Positions 13,484 through 19,998 of a stretch of DNA of 19,998 nucleotides are shown here, in pieces. The position numbers and the translations under genes were made by a program. Each line of letters starts with the position of its first letter. Position 1 is the first letter of the stretch. Location: contig JAGTQO010000019.1 of the NCBI GenBank assembly GCA_018396565.1, positions 1,490 to 21,487 on the forward strand, read 5' to 3'. Origin of the DNA: Candidatus Bathyarchaeota archaeon. GTDB lineage: Archaea > Thermoproteota > Bathyarchaeia > 40CM-2-53-6 > RBG-13-38-9. The notes under the pieces were generated by a model. It was not told where the DNA came from. It saw nothing but the letters and a program-made list of their open reading frames with translations, and searched no databases.

Positions 13484-15265
13484 ATGTTTAAGACGGGTTT
13501 AGCGCTTATCATAATTTTTTCCCTCCTCCTCGCCAACATTCCTCTGACACCTGCACATTCTGCGATTGCACCTACCGTTGAGGTCTCTACGGACCGTTCA
13601 ACCTACAGTATAGGTGACCGAGTAGTTATAGGTGTATGGGTCTCCGAGGAGGCTTCTGTAACCATACGTGTATTCACACCAGCAGGGACTGTGACTTATA
13701 ATGTAGGAGCCATAAGTTACGGTTACTGGCACACATTCACTGCGACTGGTTTAACCTCAGTTCCCGGAACCTGCACTGTAGAGGCTTCAGCTTCATTTCC
13801 AGGTTGGGGAGGAGCCACTTATACGGCGTCAACAATATTCTATGTTCAGGGCCCGCCATTCGACTTTTCATTATCACTATCGCCAATATCCAAGAGCGTC
13901 GAGCAAGGCGGAACAGCCAGCTTCCAAATACTGGTCACATACAGTAGCCCCGCCTACAGCGGTGTAACCATTACCATTGATGTTTCAGGTCTGGGTCAAG
14001 GCATGAAGTGGCGTCTGGGCACCAGCGATGATCTTTACATCTCAACCTCAAAAGATACACCTCCACAAGCCTACACAATAACAGTCACAGGCAATGCGCG
14101 TGGCATCACACGGCAGGCAACAGCAATTCTTACAGTGGTTCCAAGATTCGACTTTTCCATAACAGTAAATCCTTCAGCCCAGACTATGAATATTGGAGAT
14201 AAGGCCTCCTACACAGTCGCAGTAAATCTCCTGAGTGGGACCCCAGCGGAAGTCTCACTCAATGTTTCAGGCCTCCCAGCCGATTTGAAATATGCTTTCT
14301 CACCCCAGACTGGAACGCCGACATTCACATCGATCCTTACAATAGATGCTTCTGGAGCCTCGACTGAGGCCAATTACACACTCACCATCTCAGCCTCAAG
14401 CAGAGGATTTTCGAAAGTAGCTACAGCCACGCTATCAGTCAAGAGGGAGGACTTCACGATAACCTGTTCAGTGAACAGGACCTCTATCAGGAAAGGACAG
14501 AATGCAACTCTAACCTTTGATGTGAAGCCTCTGGGAAGATTCGATGAGACAGTAGACTTAACAGTCTCAGGCATACCGGACGGAGCCACGCCGATTTTGT
14601 CCGTTCCATCGGGTAAGCCCCCATTTACATCCCAACTCATTGTTAAGACCGGATCTTCCGTGAAGGTCGGTGAGTACACTGTTGTAGTAAAAGCCTCAGG
14701 AAAGGGTAAGACCCACTCTTCAACAGTTTCCTTGAGAATCGATAAGATGGCCAGTAGTCTGGAAATCTCTGTAGGTCAAGGTTGGCTTGGAATATTGCTT
14801 GAAGAATTTGAAATATCAGGGATTATGAAGCCGCCTGTTGAAGGTTCAGAGGTAGACCTTATTTATCAAGGGCCTGGCGAGAAGACCATTACGAGAAAGA
14901 CTAAAATTGACCGTGAAGGACGATTCAAAGATTCATATTCACCAGATGAACTTGGCAACTGGACTGTGAGGGCGATGTGGCTTGGAAACAATGATGTCGA
15001 AGGCTCCTCCAGCAATAGGGTGACATTTCAGAAGACCAGCATTCTCCCAGCACCTCTATCGAACAAGATGATCCTAGCAGCCGTCGCAGCACTAGCCGCC
15101 ATATCTGCAGTTGCAATGTTGATCCGTAGACGTAGGCGCATCAAGGTTCCTCATATCAAGCCTCAACTACTCGTTTGCCCCAAATGCGGTGCAAGAGTCG
15201 GGGTGGAAGACCTCTTCTGTTCGAGTTGCGGGGAGATAGTGAGGGAGCCTCAGCCGACAGCCTGA
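13484..15265 (+). CDS. Secreted, membrane-anchored Ig-like repeat protein with cytoplasmic zinc ribbon
   Basis: The 593-residue protein starts with a signal peptide (charged FK, hydrophobic 4-22, likely cleavage near AHSA at 24-27). A first beta-rich domain covers about 30-122 (pattern VEVSTDRSTYSIGDRV, as in macroglobulin/CARDB-type domains). Three related repeats start at FDFSLSLSPIS (126), FDFSITVNPSA (222) and DFTITCSVNRTS (323), each with a central GL/GIP turn in a VSG context. A further beta domain (about 423-517, GNWTVRAMWLGNNDVEG) resembles Ig-like repeats of archaeal surface proteins. One helix (529-547) is followed by a basic stop-transfer stretch RRRRR, then a zinc ribbon with Cys565, Cys568, Cys579 and Cys582. 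Several N-x-S/T sites suggest N-glycosylation. It probably sits in the cell envelope; its partner is unknown. TATA box at 13443-13455. Confidence 0.85.
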   Translation: MFKTGLALIIIFSLLLANIPLTPAHSAIAPTVEVSTDRSTYSIGDRVVIGVWVSEEASVTIRVFTPAGTVTYNVGAISYGYWHTFTATGLTSVPGTCTVEASASFPGWGGATYTASTIFYVQGPPFDFSLSLSPISKSVEQGGTASFQILVTYSSPAYSGVTITIDVSGLGQGMKWRLGTSDDLYISTSKDTPPQAYTITVTGNARGITRQATAILTVVPRFDFSITVNPSAQTMNIGDKASYTVAVNLLSGTPAEVSLNVSGLPADLKYAFSPQTGTPTFTSILTIDASGASTEANYTLTISASSRGFSKVATATLSVKREDFTITCSVNRTSIRKGQNATLTFDVKPLGRFDETVDLTVSGIPDGATPILSVPSGKPPFTSQLIVKTGSSVKVGEYTVVVKASGKGKTHSSTVSLRIDKMASSLEISVGQGWLGILLEEFEISGIMKPPVEGSEVDLIYQGPGEKTITRKTKIDREGRFKDSYSPDELGNWTVRAMWLGNNDVEGSSSNRVTFQKTSILPAPLSNKMILAAVAALAAISAVAMLIRRRRRIKVPHIKPQLLVCPKCGARVGVEDLFCSSCGEIVREPQPTA

Positions 15266-15311
15266 CCCCTCAAACACTCGCATCCCATTGAAGTTTCGCT
15301 TCCACATTGAA

Positions 15312-16337
15312 TCAGGGCCTGACAACTACCCTGATAGATTCGCCTCTTCTAACCAGGTCTAGACCCTCATTCACCTCATCCAAAGACACTCTATGAGTTA
15401 TTAAGGGGTCGAGCTTGAACCTTCCATCTCTCACAAGATTTACAACTTCAACAGTTTCATATCTTGAACTTGCGCGTGAGCCGACTATCTGAAGTTCCCC
15501 AGTGACCAGTCTTCTAGGATTTATGGTCAGGTCATCCTTGGAGTATCCTATGAATACGAGTCTCCCTCCCTTTGCCAGAATATCGACGGCCCTACCCATC
15601 GTCTCACTTAAACCTACAAGCTCGAAGATGACGTCAGCACCCCTGCCATCAGTCAACCTCCTCACCTCCTCATACAGATTGTCTACCGTTGGGTTCGCCA
15701 CGTGATCTGCACCCAAAGATTTCGCTGCATCCAGCTTGTCACTGCTAATGTCGACAGCCATCACTGTGGCTCCGCTGAGTTTAGCCATTTGCAGGGTGCA
15801 GAGGCCAACCCCGCCGGAGCCGATTATGACAACAAAGTCTCCGAGCCTGACCTTTCCAATCTCCCTTACGGCATGGTAGGCTGTCGACCCTGCATCCACA
15901 AGTATCCCAGCATCATAGGGCAACTGGCTTGGAAGTTTAATGATGCTTCTGGCTGGGGCCTTCGCATATTCTGCATATCCGCCGTCTGTTGTGAAGCCGA
16001 AGTGTTGAAATTCTGGGCTTACACATAGGCTCTCCCTACCCCTCCGGCAATAGTAACATTCACCGCAGCTGAAGTAGAAATGGATGAGAACCCTATCGCC
16101 CACCTTCACATCTTTAACCCTCTCTCCAACCTCGACGACATCGCCAGCAGCCTCATGCCCCATAATCTGAGGTACCTTCCCAGGCTTGATCAATCCTTCA
16201 TCTATGAAGTGTAGGTCGGTGTGGCATATGCCGCAGGACCTAACCCTGACTAGAACCTCAGAATCTGATATTCTTGGTATATCAACATTCTCAATCTTGA
16301 GGGGCTTACCAACCTCATAGAACCTCGCAGCCTTCAA
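15312..16337 (-). CDS. Zinc-dependent alcohol dehydrogenase, MDR superfamily
   Basis: The 341-residue enzyme has an N-terminal GroES-like domain and a Rossmann domain. Cys38 (CGICHTD) and His61-Glu62 (GHEAAG) form the catalytic zinc site; Asp148 in LVDAGSTAYHAV may be the further ligand. Cys91, Cys94, Cys97 and Cys105 (CGECYYC and on) bind the structural zinc. The nucleotide loop is GSGGVG (173-178), and Asp196 (AVDISSD) favours NAD(H). It oxidises or reduces a medium-size alcohol, aldehyde or ketone; the substrate is not predictable. The start is a TTG at 16337, with GGTG upstream; no nearby ATG fits. A TATA box (TTTATAAAA on the minus strand, about 16367-16378) lies 30-40 bases upstream. 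It is a single gene, divergent from the cysteine-rich protein gene. Confidence 0.93.
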   Translation of the reverse strand: MKAARFYEVGKPLKIENVDIPRISDSEVLVRVRSCGICHTDLHFIDEGLIKPGKVPQIMGHEAAGDVVEVGERVKDVKVGDRVLIHFYFSCGECYYCRRGRESLCVSPEFQHFGFTTDGGYAEYAKAPARSIIKLPSQLPYDAGILVDAGSTAYHAVREIGKVRLGDFVVIIGSGGVGLCTLQMAKLSGATVMAVDISSDKLDAAKSLGADHVANPTVDNLYEEVRRLTDGRGADVIFELVGLSETMGRAVDILAKGGRLVFIGYSKDDLTINPRRLVTGELQIVGSRASSRYETVEVVNLVRDGRFKLDPLITHRVSLDEVNEGLDLVRRGESIRVVVRP

Positions 16338-16441
16338 TCAACACCACTACCATAACTTCACATTTCGATTTTATAAACGATTATTTTGTAGGTATGGGAA
16401 CCCTTTTAAACGGGATCCGGAGGTAAACTGTAAAGTTACAT
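16338..16441. promoter_or_regulatory. Divergent promoter region, alcohol dehydrogenase and C_GCAxxG_C_C gene
   Basis: The minus-strand TATA (16367-16378) serves the alcohol dehydrogenase. The + strand TATA is ACCCTTTTAAAC (16400-16411), which predicts a transcript start near 16432, about ten bases before ATG 16442. GGAGGT (16419-16424) would then lie upstream of the transcript, so it is probably not the working binding site. CCCTTTTAAACGGG is an imperfect dyad over the TATA box and could be an operator. Confidence 0.45.
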
Positions 16442-16963
16442 ATGGCTTGGGTGGGACTGTTGGTTGAGTTAAGTAAGGAGGAGGCGATGAGGCAAGCTTA
16501 TGAGTTGGGATTCAACTTTGAGAGGAGCCACGGCAGCTGCCCACAATGTGTCTTCGCAGCAGTCAGTGAGGTGATGGAGATCGGTGATCCGAAGATTTTC
16601 AAGGCAATAGATCCCCTTGCAGGTGGATACGCCAGGTCTGGGGATGGAACATGTGGGGCCCTCTCAGGTGGCGCAGCAGCCATAGGATCCAAATATGGAC
16701 GTGAAGAATTCAATGATCCTGGGGAGAGGGAGAAATGTATGGTGCTGACCATGAAGTTACATGATAAGTTCATCAGCGAGTACGGGAGCATATTGTGTAA
16801 GGATATTCAGAAGAAGATTATGGGGAGGTCGTTCAACCTCTGGGATCCAAAGGATCGTGAGGCGTTTGAGGAGGCTGGAGGCCACACGGATAAGTGTCCT
16901 GATGTTGTTGGTAAGGCCGCCAAGTGGACGGTCGAGATATTATATGGCGCGGTCTCTGAATGA
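16442..16963 (+). CDS. C_GCAxxG_C_C-family redox-associated protein
   Basis: The 173-residue protein shows the family core: an N-terminal helix with SKEEAMRQAYELG (11-23), the Cys pair CPQC (33-36), the GTCGALSGGAAAIG stretch (69-82, Cys71), then Cys99, Cys119 and Cys152. This is the conserved C_GCAxxG_C_C arrangement, found in many archaea and anaerobic bacteria and thought to be redox- or metal-related, though no activity is established. No signal peptide or membrane helix is seen, so it is likely cytoplasmic. Start ATG 16442 follows a TATA box at normal distance for a short leader. The family is commonly found with redox genes, and here an alcohol dehydrogenase is divergently adjacent; a functional link is only inferred. 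Confidence 0.84.
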   Translation: MAWVGLLVELSKEEAMRQAYELGFNFERSHGSCPQCVFAAVSEVMEIGDPKIFKAIDPLAGGYARSGDGTCGALSGGAAAIGSKYGREEFNDPGEREKCMVLTMKLHDKFISEYGSILCKDIQKKIMGRSFNLWDPKDREAFEEAGGHTDKCPDVVGKAAKWTVEILYGAVSE

Positions 16964-17084
16964 ATATGTCAGTACATGGACCAGGTTCAAGTATCGATTC
17001 TACTCGTTAGATTCCTAATGGAATCTTGGTGGCAACGAATTATTAATATTGTAAATGTCGATTAGACGGGGGATGGTCATGGGC

Positions 17085-18290
17085 ATGCTCGAGATAGTCC
17101 TAGACGAGTTGAAACAGAAGCCGATAACTGATCAGCGTACTGAGATATGTGAGAGGAAAGGTTTGGGTCATCCGGATACTATATGCGACTCCATAATGGA
17201 CGAGGTATCCAGAGCCCTGAGCAGGGAGTATATCAAGAGATTCGGCGCTGTTCTGCATCACAATATTGACAAGGGGCTGCTTGTTGCAGGAGACGTGAAA
17301 GTTGCTTTCGGAGGTGGGAAAGTCTTGAAGCCTATGCTGCTCGTTTTCGGGGATAGGGCAACATTCAACGTCAACTCCGAAGATATACCTGTAGAGGAGA
17401 TCACAGTTGAGACAGCGAAGGAGTGGATAAGGAGTAACCTTAGGCATGTTGATCCGGATGAACATGTAAGATATCAGGTTGAGTTGAAGCCGGGCTCCCA
17501 AGCCTTAACAGACATATTTGCGAGGAGGGGAAAGTTTCTGGGTGCAAATGATACGTCAGCCGCAGTCGGCTTTGCACCCTTAACACCTACAGAGGAGATT
17601 GTGAGGGATACGGAGTACTATTTGAACAGCCGTGAATTCAAGAAGTCCTTCCCCCAGACAGGTGAGGATGTGAAAGTCATGGGTTTGAGGAAGGATAGGA
17701 ACCTAAACCTCACCGTTGGAATAGCCTTCATAGACAAGTATATTGAAAGCGAGGAGTCTTATTTCAGGGTTAAGAGGGAGGTTCATGAGGAGATAATGAG
17801 ATATGTGGAGTCTAGGGTCGACTTCAAGGTGAATGTCGACTTGAACACGGCAGATGTGCCTGGTAGGGGTCTGGGAGGCGTGTATCTGACTGTTCTCGGA
17901 ACATCGGCTGACGGCGGTGACTGTGGGCAAGTCGGCAGGGGTAACAGGGTCAACGGTATCATTCCTCTGAATAGGCCTACATGTTCGGAGGCTGCATGCG
18001 GTAAGAATCCAGTCAACCATGTAGGTAAGATATACAATATCTTAACCTACAAGATCGCCGAAGAGGTTTACCGTAAAGTTCCAGGCTTGAAGGAAGTATA
18101 TGTATGGTTGCTCAGCCAGATAGGGAAGCCGATAAATGAGCCTAAAGTGGTCTCAGCCCAGCTCATACTTGAACCTAACATTTCAATGAAGGATGTTGAA
18201 GCGCCTGTGAGGGATACTATTCAGGCGGAGCTAGACGATCTCGAAACCTTCTGTAAGAACCTGACCTATGGAACATTGAGGCTATGTTGA
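17085..18290 (+). CDS. mat: S-adenosylmethionine synthetase, archaeal type
   Basis: The enzyme makes S-adenosylmethionine from methionine and ATP. This is the archaeal-type MAT, unlike bacterial MetK in sequence. Conserved stretches include ERKGLGHPDTICD (23-35) and a Gly-rich AFGGGKV (74-80). Further on are LGANDTSAAVGFAPL, VMGLR, GTSADGGDCGQVGRGNRVNG, GKNPVNHVGKIYN and SQIGKPINEPK. The frame is open to ATG 17055, with further ATGs at 17073, 17079 and 17085. A TATA-like block at 17038-17051 would place the transcript start after 17055, so I favour a downstream ATG. The one at 17085 gives an N-terminus (MLEIVLDELKQKPI) aligned with known archaeal homologues and 401 residues; 17079 has the best spacing from GGGGGA. 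It follows the cysteine protein on the same strand. Confidence 0.95.
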   Translation: MLEIVLDELKQKPITDQRTEICERKGLGHPDTICDSIMDEVSRALSREYIKRFGAVLHHNIDKGLLVAGDVKVAFGGGKVLKPMLLVFGDRATFNVNSEDIPVEEITVETAKEWIRSNLRHVDPDEHVRYQVELKPGSQALTDIFARRGKFLGANDTSAAVGFAPLTPTEEIVRDTEYYLNSREFKKSFPQTGEDVKVMGLRKDRNLNLTVGIAFIDKYIESEESYFRVKREVHEEIMRYVESRVDFKVNVDLNTADVPGRGLGGVYLTVLGTSADGGDCGQVGRGNRVNGIIPLNRPTCSEAACGKNPVNHVGKIYNILTYKIAEEVYRKVPGLKEVYVWLLSQIGKPINEPKVVSAQLILEPNISMKDVEAPVRDTIQAELDDLETFCKNLTYGTLRLC

Positions 18291-18319
18291 AGTATCGTCG
18301 ATGAAACAGACTCTAGAAA

Positions 18320-18640
18320 CTACTTCTTCTTAATTTCCTCTAGAACAAGTTTGCAGCCCCAATATTTGGGGCAGTAGACTGTGCAGTATTCAGGGTCTGG
18401 CCCTCCACACTCACCTGGATCAACATAACTCCTTGCATGGAGGCCTAGACCATTGCCCTGTGATGGTGTGTTCGCCGAGACTCTCCTGTAAGAATTTCTT
18501 GATCCATGATTATCCGAAAAGAATTGGCATGCTGGATGTGTCCTACTGACCTCCACCTCAGTCTTTGGGCAGAATCCGCCCTTACACTTGCTGAATATTG
18601 AACATTCCCCGCATGTCCTACCTATGTTGTTTGATACCAA
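18320..18640 (-). CDS. Small nine-cysteine protein, probable metal-binding
   Basis: This 106-residue protein is not a recognised named family. Nine Cys form two groups. The first is Cys10, 13, 19, 24 and 38 (TCGECSIFSKC, then CPK and PAC), resembling the small archaeal motif in which a CxxC pair and a DPAC-like Cys bind zinc or an Fe-S cluster. The second is Cys78, 86, 90 and 96 (GECGG, then YCTVYCPKYWGC) near the C-terminus. A polar, Ser/Asn/Gly-rich linker joins them. The pattern and spacing argue for a real gene, probably cytoplasmic. The start is TTG 18640; no good ribosome binding site is seen, and a hairpin (18675-18694) lies upstream. It converges with the SAM synthetase gene (30-base gap). 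Confidence 0.62.
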   Translation of the reverse strand: MVSNNIGRTCGECSIFSKCKGGFCPKTEVEVSRTHPACQFFSDNHGSRNSYRRVSANTPSQGNGLGLHARSYVDPGECGGPDPEYCTVYCPKYWGCKLVLEEIKKK

Positions 18641-18674
18641 GCTTATAGGCTGATTAATCTTCGGTGTCTTTGAC

Positions 18675-18694
18675 GTTTGGAGTCAACCTCAAAC
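18675..18694. other. Imperfect inverted repeat upstream of the nine-cysteine gene
   Basis: GTTTGGAG (18675-18682) and CTCAAAC (18688-18694) can pair, with one bulged G, around TCAAC. It lies 35-54 bases upstream of the minus-strand TTG start and could be an operator or part of the promoter. By-eye observation only. Confidence 0.3.
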
Positions 18695-18753
18695 TTAATG
18701 AGTTGGATATTGATTATAGAGGTTCTTTAAACAAAGATGTCAAGTCACATCGA

Positions 18754-18767
18754 CTATTTAAAAAAAG
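18754..18767 (+). promoter_or_regulatory. TATA box of the CPBP protease gene
   Basis: CTATTTAAAAAAAG is a strong AT-rich TATA candidate about 65-70 bases before the start codon, predicting a transcript start near 18786 and a leader of roughly 40 bases. No clear ribosome binding site precedes GTG 18824 or ATG 18827. Confidence 0.4.
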
Positions 18768-18823
18768 ACTTGCAATTTCATGTTCTAGACCCAACTTAGA
18801 TTGATGATGCTACATATAGATAT

Positions 18824-19885
18824 GTGATGAGAAAACTGTTGATGTGGAAAGGGATGTGTAAAGTAAGAGTCTTCATCCAAGTCTTGGGATACATTTGGCG
18901 TGCTGTGGTTGTTTTCTTAGTTTCAACCTATATTCTTTCAATGATTTTAGGGATGTACTTCATGCTCATCCATCCTGATGGATACCGTTTCAGTTCGAAA
19001 TCGGCAGAGAATCTTCCAGTAGGTTTCGTAGCCCTATTCGTTTTCAAGATACCTACCTCGATTCCTTTCGGCCTCATATTTACCTCAACATGGATATTCT
19101 ATGCTCTCTGTTTCACATTGGCTTGGATGGACGGTATCGGCTTCCACAGTTCTATAAAGGGCGTGAGCAATCTGAACCCCATATCCAGAAACAGCAATTT
19201 CCTATATGCTTTCCCAGCCGTCTCAAGCATACTCCTCATTGCAGTGACCGTTATACAGAACCTCCAAGAAACTGCGGGTGTATCTACAGGTTCGATCGAG
19301 TTTGAAGATCTTTATAGGGGACTCTTCAATCTCGCATACTCGCCGATATTTGAGGAGTTCATGTACCGCATATCTCCCTTCGCAGTCTACTCTATTTTCA
19401 GACTAGCCTTGCGAGGAGATGTTCTGAAGCAAATGGGGTTGAGAAGCATCCTTAAACTCTCTTTGAGATTGATACTTCACCCTGACCGTGCTAAGGAGTC
19501 TCTTGGCTGGCCGAGTATAATCAGAGATGGGTTCTTGAGGGGTATCAGTGTAGGAGAGTGGTTTCTGATCTCTTCAACTTCAACAGTCTTCGGCCTAGCT
19601 CATTACTTTTCAGGATCAGGCTGGGAGATCGGCAAGATCTCAACGTCATTTTTGGCGGGCCTCATATTCTTCATAATGTATCTGGCTTCCGGCTTCTATG
19701 CTCCTGTCTTGCTCCACTGGTTCTTCAACTACTATTTCCACGTCTATACTATCGCCATCGAAAATTATGATGGACCACTTATATTTCTTGGCGAGGCCAT
19801 AAACACATTATTGGAGGCGACTGGGTTTACAGTCGGAATACTTATTCTTGTGATGTATGTCCGTCGACTCTTGGGAAGATGTTAG
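18824..19885 (+). CDS. CPBP-family intramembrane metalloprotease (Rce1/Abi-like)
   Basis: The 353-residue membrane protein carries the CPBP motifs in order: EEFMYR (Glu177, Glu178, Arg182), FGLAH (His260) and HWFFN (His298, Asn302), the glutamate and histidine set that forms the active site in Rce1-like proteases. About seven or eight hydrophobic helices are seen (for example 24-48, 66-78, 82-101, 128-145, 275-292 and 325-345). The stretch between EEFMYR and FGLAH is long (about 78 residues) and basic, including RDGFLRGISVGEW, unlike the shorter link in many members. Physiological substrates are unknown; family members cleave prenylated proteins or act in bacteriocin immunity or signalling. 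Start GTG 18824 or ATG 18827 cannot be separated; later Met codons are also possible. Confidence 0.86.
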   Translation: MMRKLLMWKGMCKVRVFIQVLGYIWRAVVVFLVSTYILSMILGMYFMLIHPDGYRFSSKSAENLPVGFVALFVFKIPTSIPFGLIFTSTWIFYALCFTLAWMDGIGFHSSIKGVSNLNPISRNSNFLYAFPAVSSILLIAVTVIQNLQETAGVSTGSIEFEDLYRGLFNLAYSPIFEEFMYRISPFAVYSIFRLALRGDVLKQMGLRSILKLSLRLILHPDRAKESLGWPSIIRDGFLRGISVGEWFLISSTSTVFGLAHYFSGSGWEIGKISTSFLAGLIFFIMYLASGFYAPVLLHWFFNYYFHVYTIAIENYDGPLIFLGEAINTLLEATGFTVGILILVMYVRRLLGRC

Positions 19886-19933
19886 GTTTGGGAATATTTT
19901 CGGGTTTAACATAGGTCTATGTTGGTGTGGTTG

Positions 19934-19998
19934 ATGGGTGAGGTTGAGCTTATATTCCTAGGGACCGGTGGTGGACGTTACTCGATGATAACTCAGAT
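19934..19998 (+). CDS. MBL-fold metallo-hydrolase, N-terminal fragment
   Basis: The window ends 21 codons into this gene. The start MGEVELIFLGTGGGRYSMIT has the beta-strand plus LGTGGGR turn typical of the first strands of metallo-beta-lactamase-fold proteins related to RNase Z. The metal-binding HxHxDH motif lies outside the window, so function remains open. ATG 19934 is chosen; TTG or GTG codons just upstream (19922-19933) are possible. It follows the CPBP gene by 48 bases on the same strand and may be cotranscribed. Confidence 0.72.
   Translation, partial: MGEVELIFLGTGGGRYSMITQ

Noticed and set aside
1..19998. CRISPR arrays, insertion sequences, toxin-antitoxin or defence loci
   Set aside because: No direct-repeat arrays, transposase motifs or nuclease modules were seen; the CPBP protein alone does not support a defence system.

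Overview
The window looks like chromosomal core sequence from an uncultured TACK-group archaeon. The evidence is an archaeal-type ribosomal protein S7 tail, EF-1 alpha and S10 in one block, an intron-bearing tRNA-Leu without encoded CCA, archaeal S-adenosylmethionine synthetase, two PurP-type purine enzymes, TATA-box promoters with near-leaderless transcripts, and frequent TTG starts. A Bathyarchaeia-like host is my best guess from protein style, but this is inference. No phage, transposon, CRISPR array or clear island is visible.

Layout. 1-2081: translation block on the + strand: end of rpsG, EF-1 alpha, rpsJ, then a tRNA-Leu(CAA) gene that I read as carrying two introns. 2082-2581: a 500-base stretch with no convincing gene but several short dyads, including two nearly identical palindromes. 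2582-3268: PAP2-family membrane phosphatase (+). 3365-5437: a minus-strand pair, a short O6-alkylguanine-DNA alkyltransferase followed by a thiamine-diphosphate enzyme of the acetolactate synthase superfamily. 5602-6772: MFS transporter (+) whose 5' end is odd (frameshift or non-standard start). 6793-9334: minus-strand run of a small His-containing membrane protein, malate dehydrogenase (coupled by a TTGA overlap) and an APC amino-acid permease. 9457-9975: DUF402 protein (+). 10039-11038: small membrane protein and nitroreductase (both -). 11121-13324: tandem purP paralogues (-), again joined by TTGA, the upstream one with a degenerate ATP-grasp loop. 13484-15265: large secreted, membrane-anchored Ig-like repeat protein with a cytoplasmic zinc ribbon (+). 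15312-16337: zinc alcohol dehydrogenase (-). 16442-18290: C_GCAxxG_C_C-family protein and SAM synthetase (+). 18320-18640: nine-cysteine small protein (-). 18824-19885: CPBP-family membrane protease (+). 19934 to the end: start of a metallo-beta-lactamase-fold gene (+).

The genes mostly form short transcription units of one to three genes. Functional themes are translation, purine biosynthesis (formate-dependent AICAR formylation), methyl-donor synthesis, central carbon redox (malate dehydrogenase, alcohol dehydrogenase) and membrane transport. The most notable items are the twice-interrupted tRNA-Leu, the MFS 5' end, the degenerate PurP paralogue coupled to an intact one, the palindromes downstream of the tRNA, and the surface protein with an internal zinc ribbon. 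I did not find an obvious new multi-gene system; the leads are single-locus ones.
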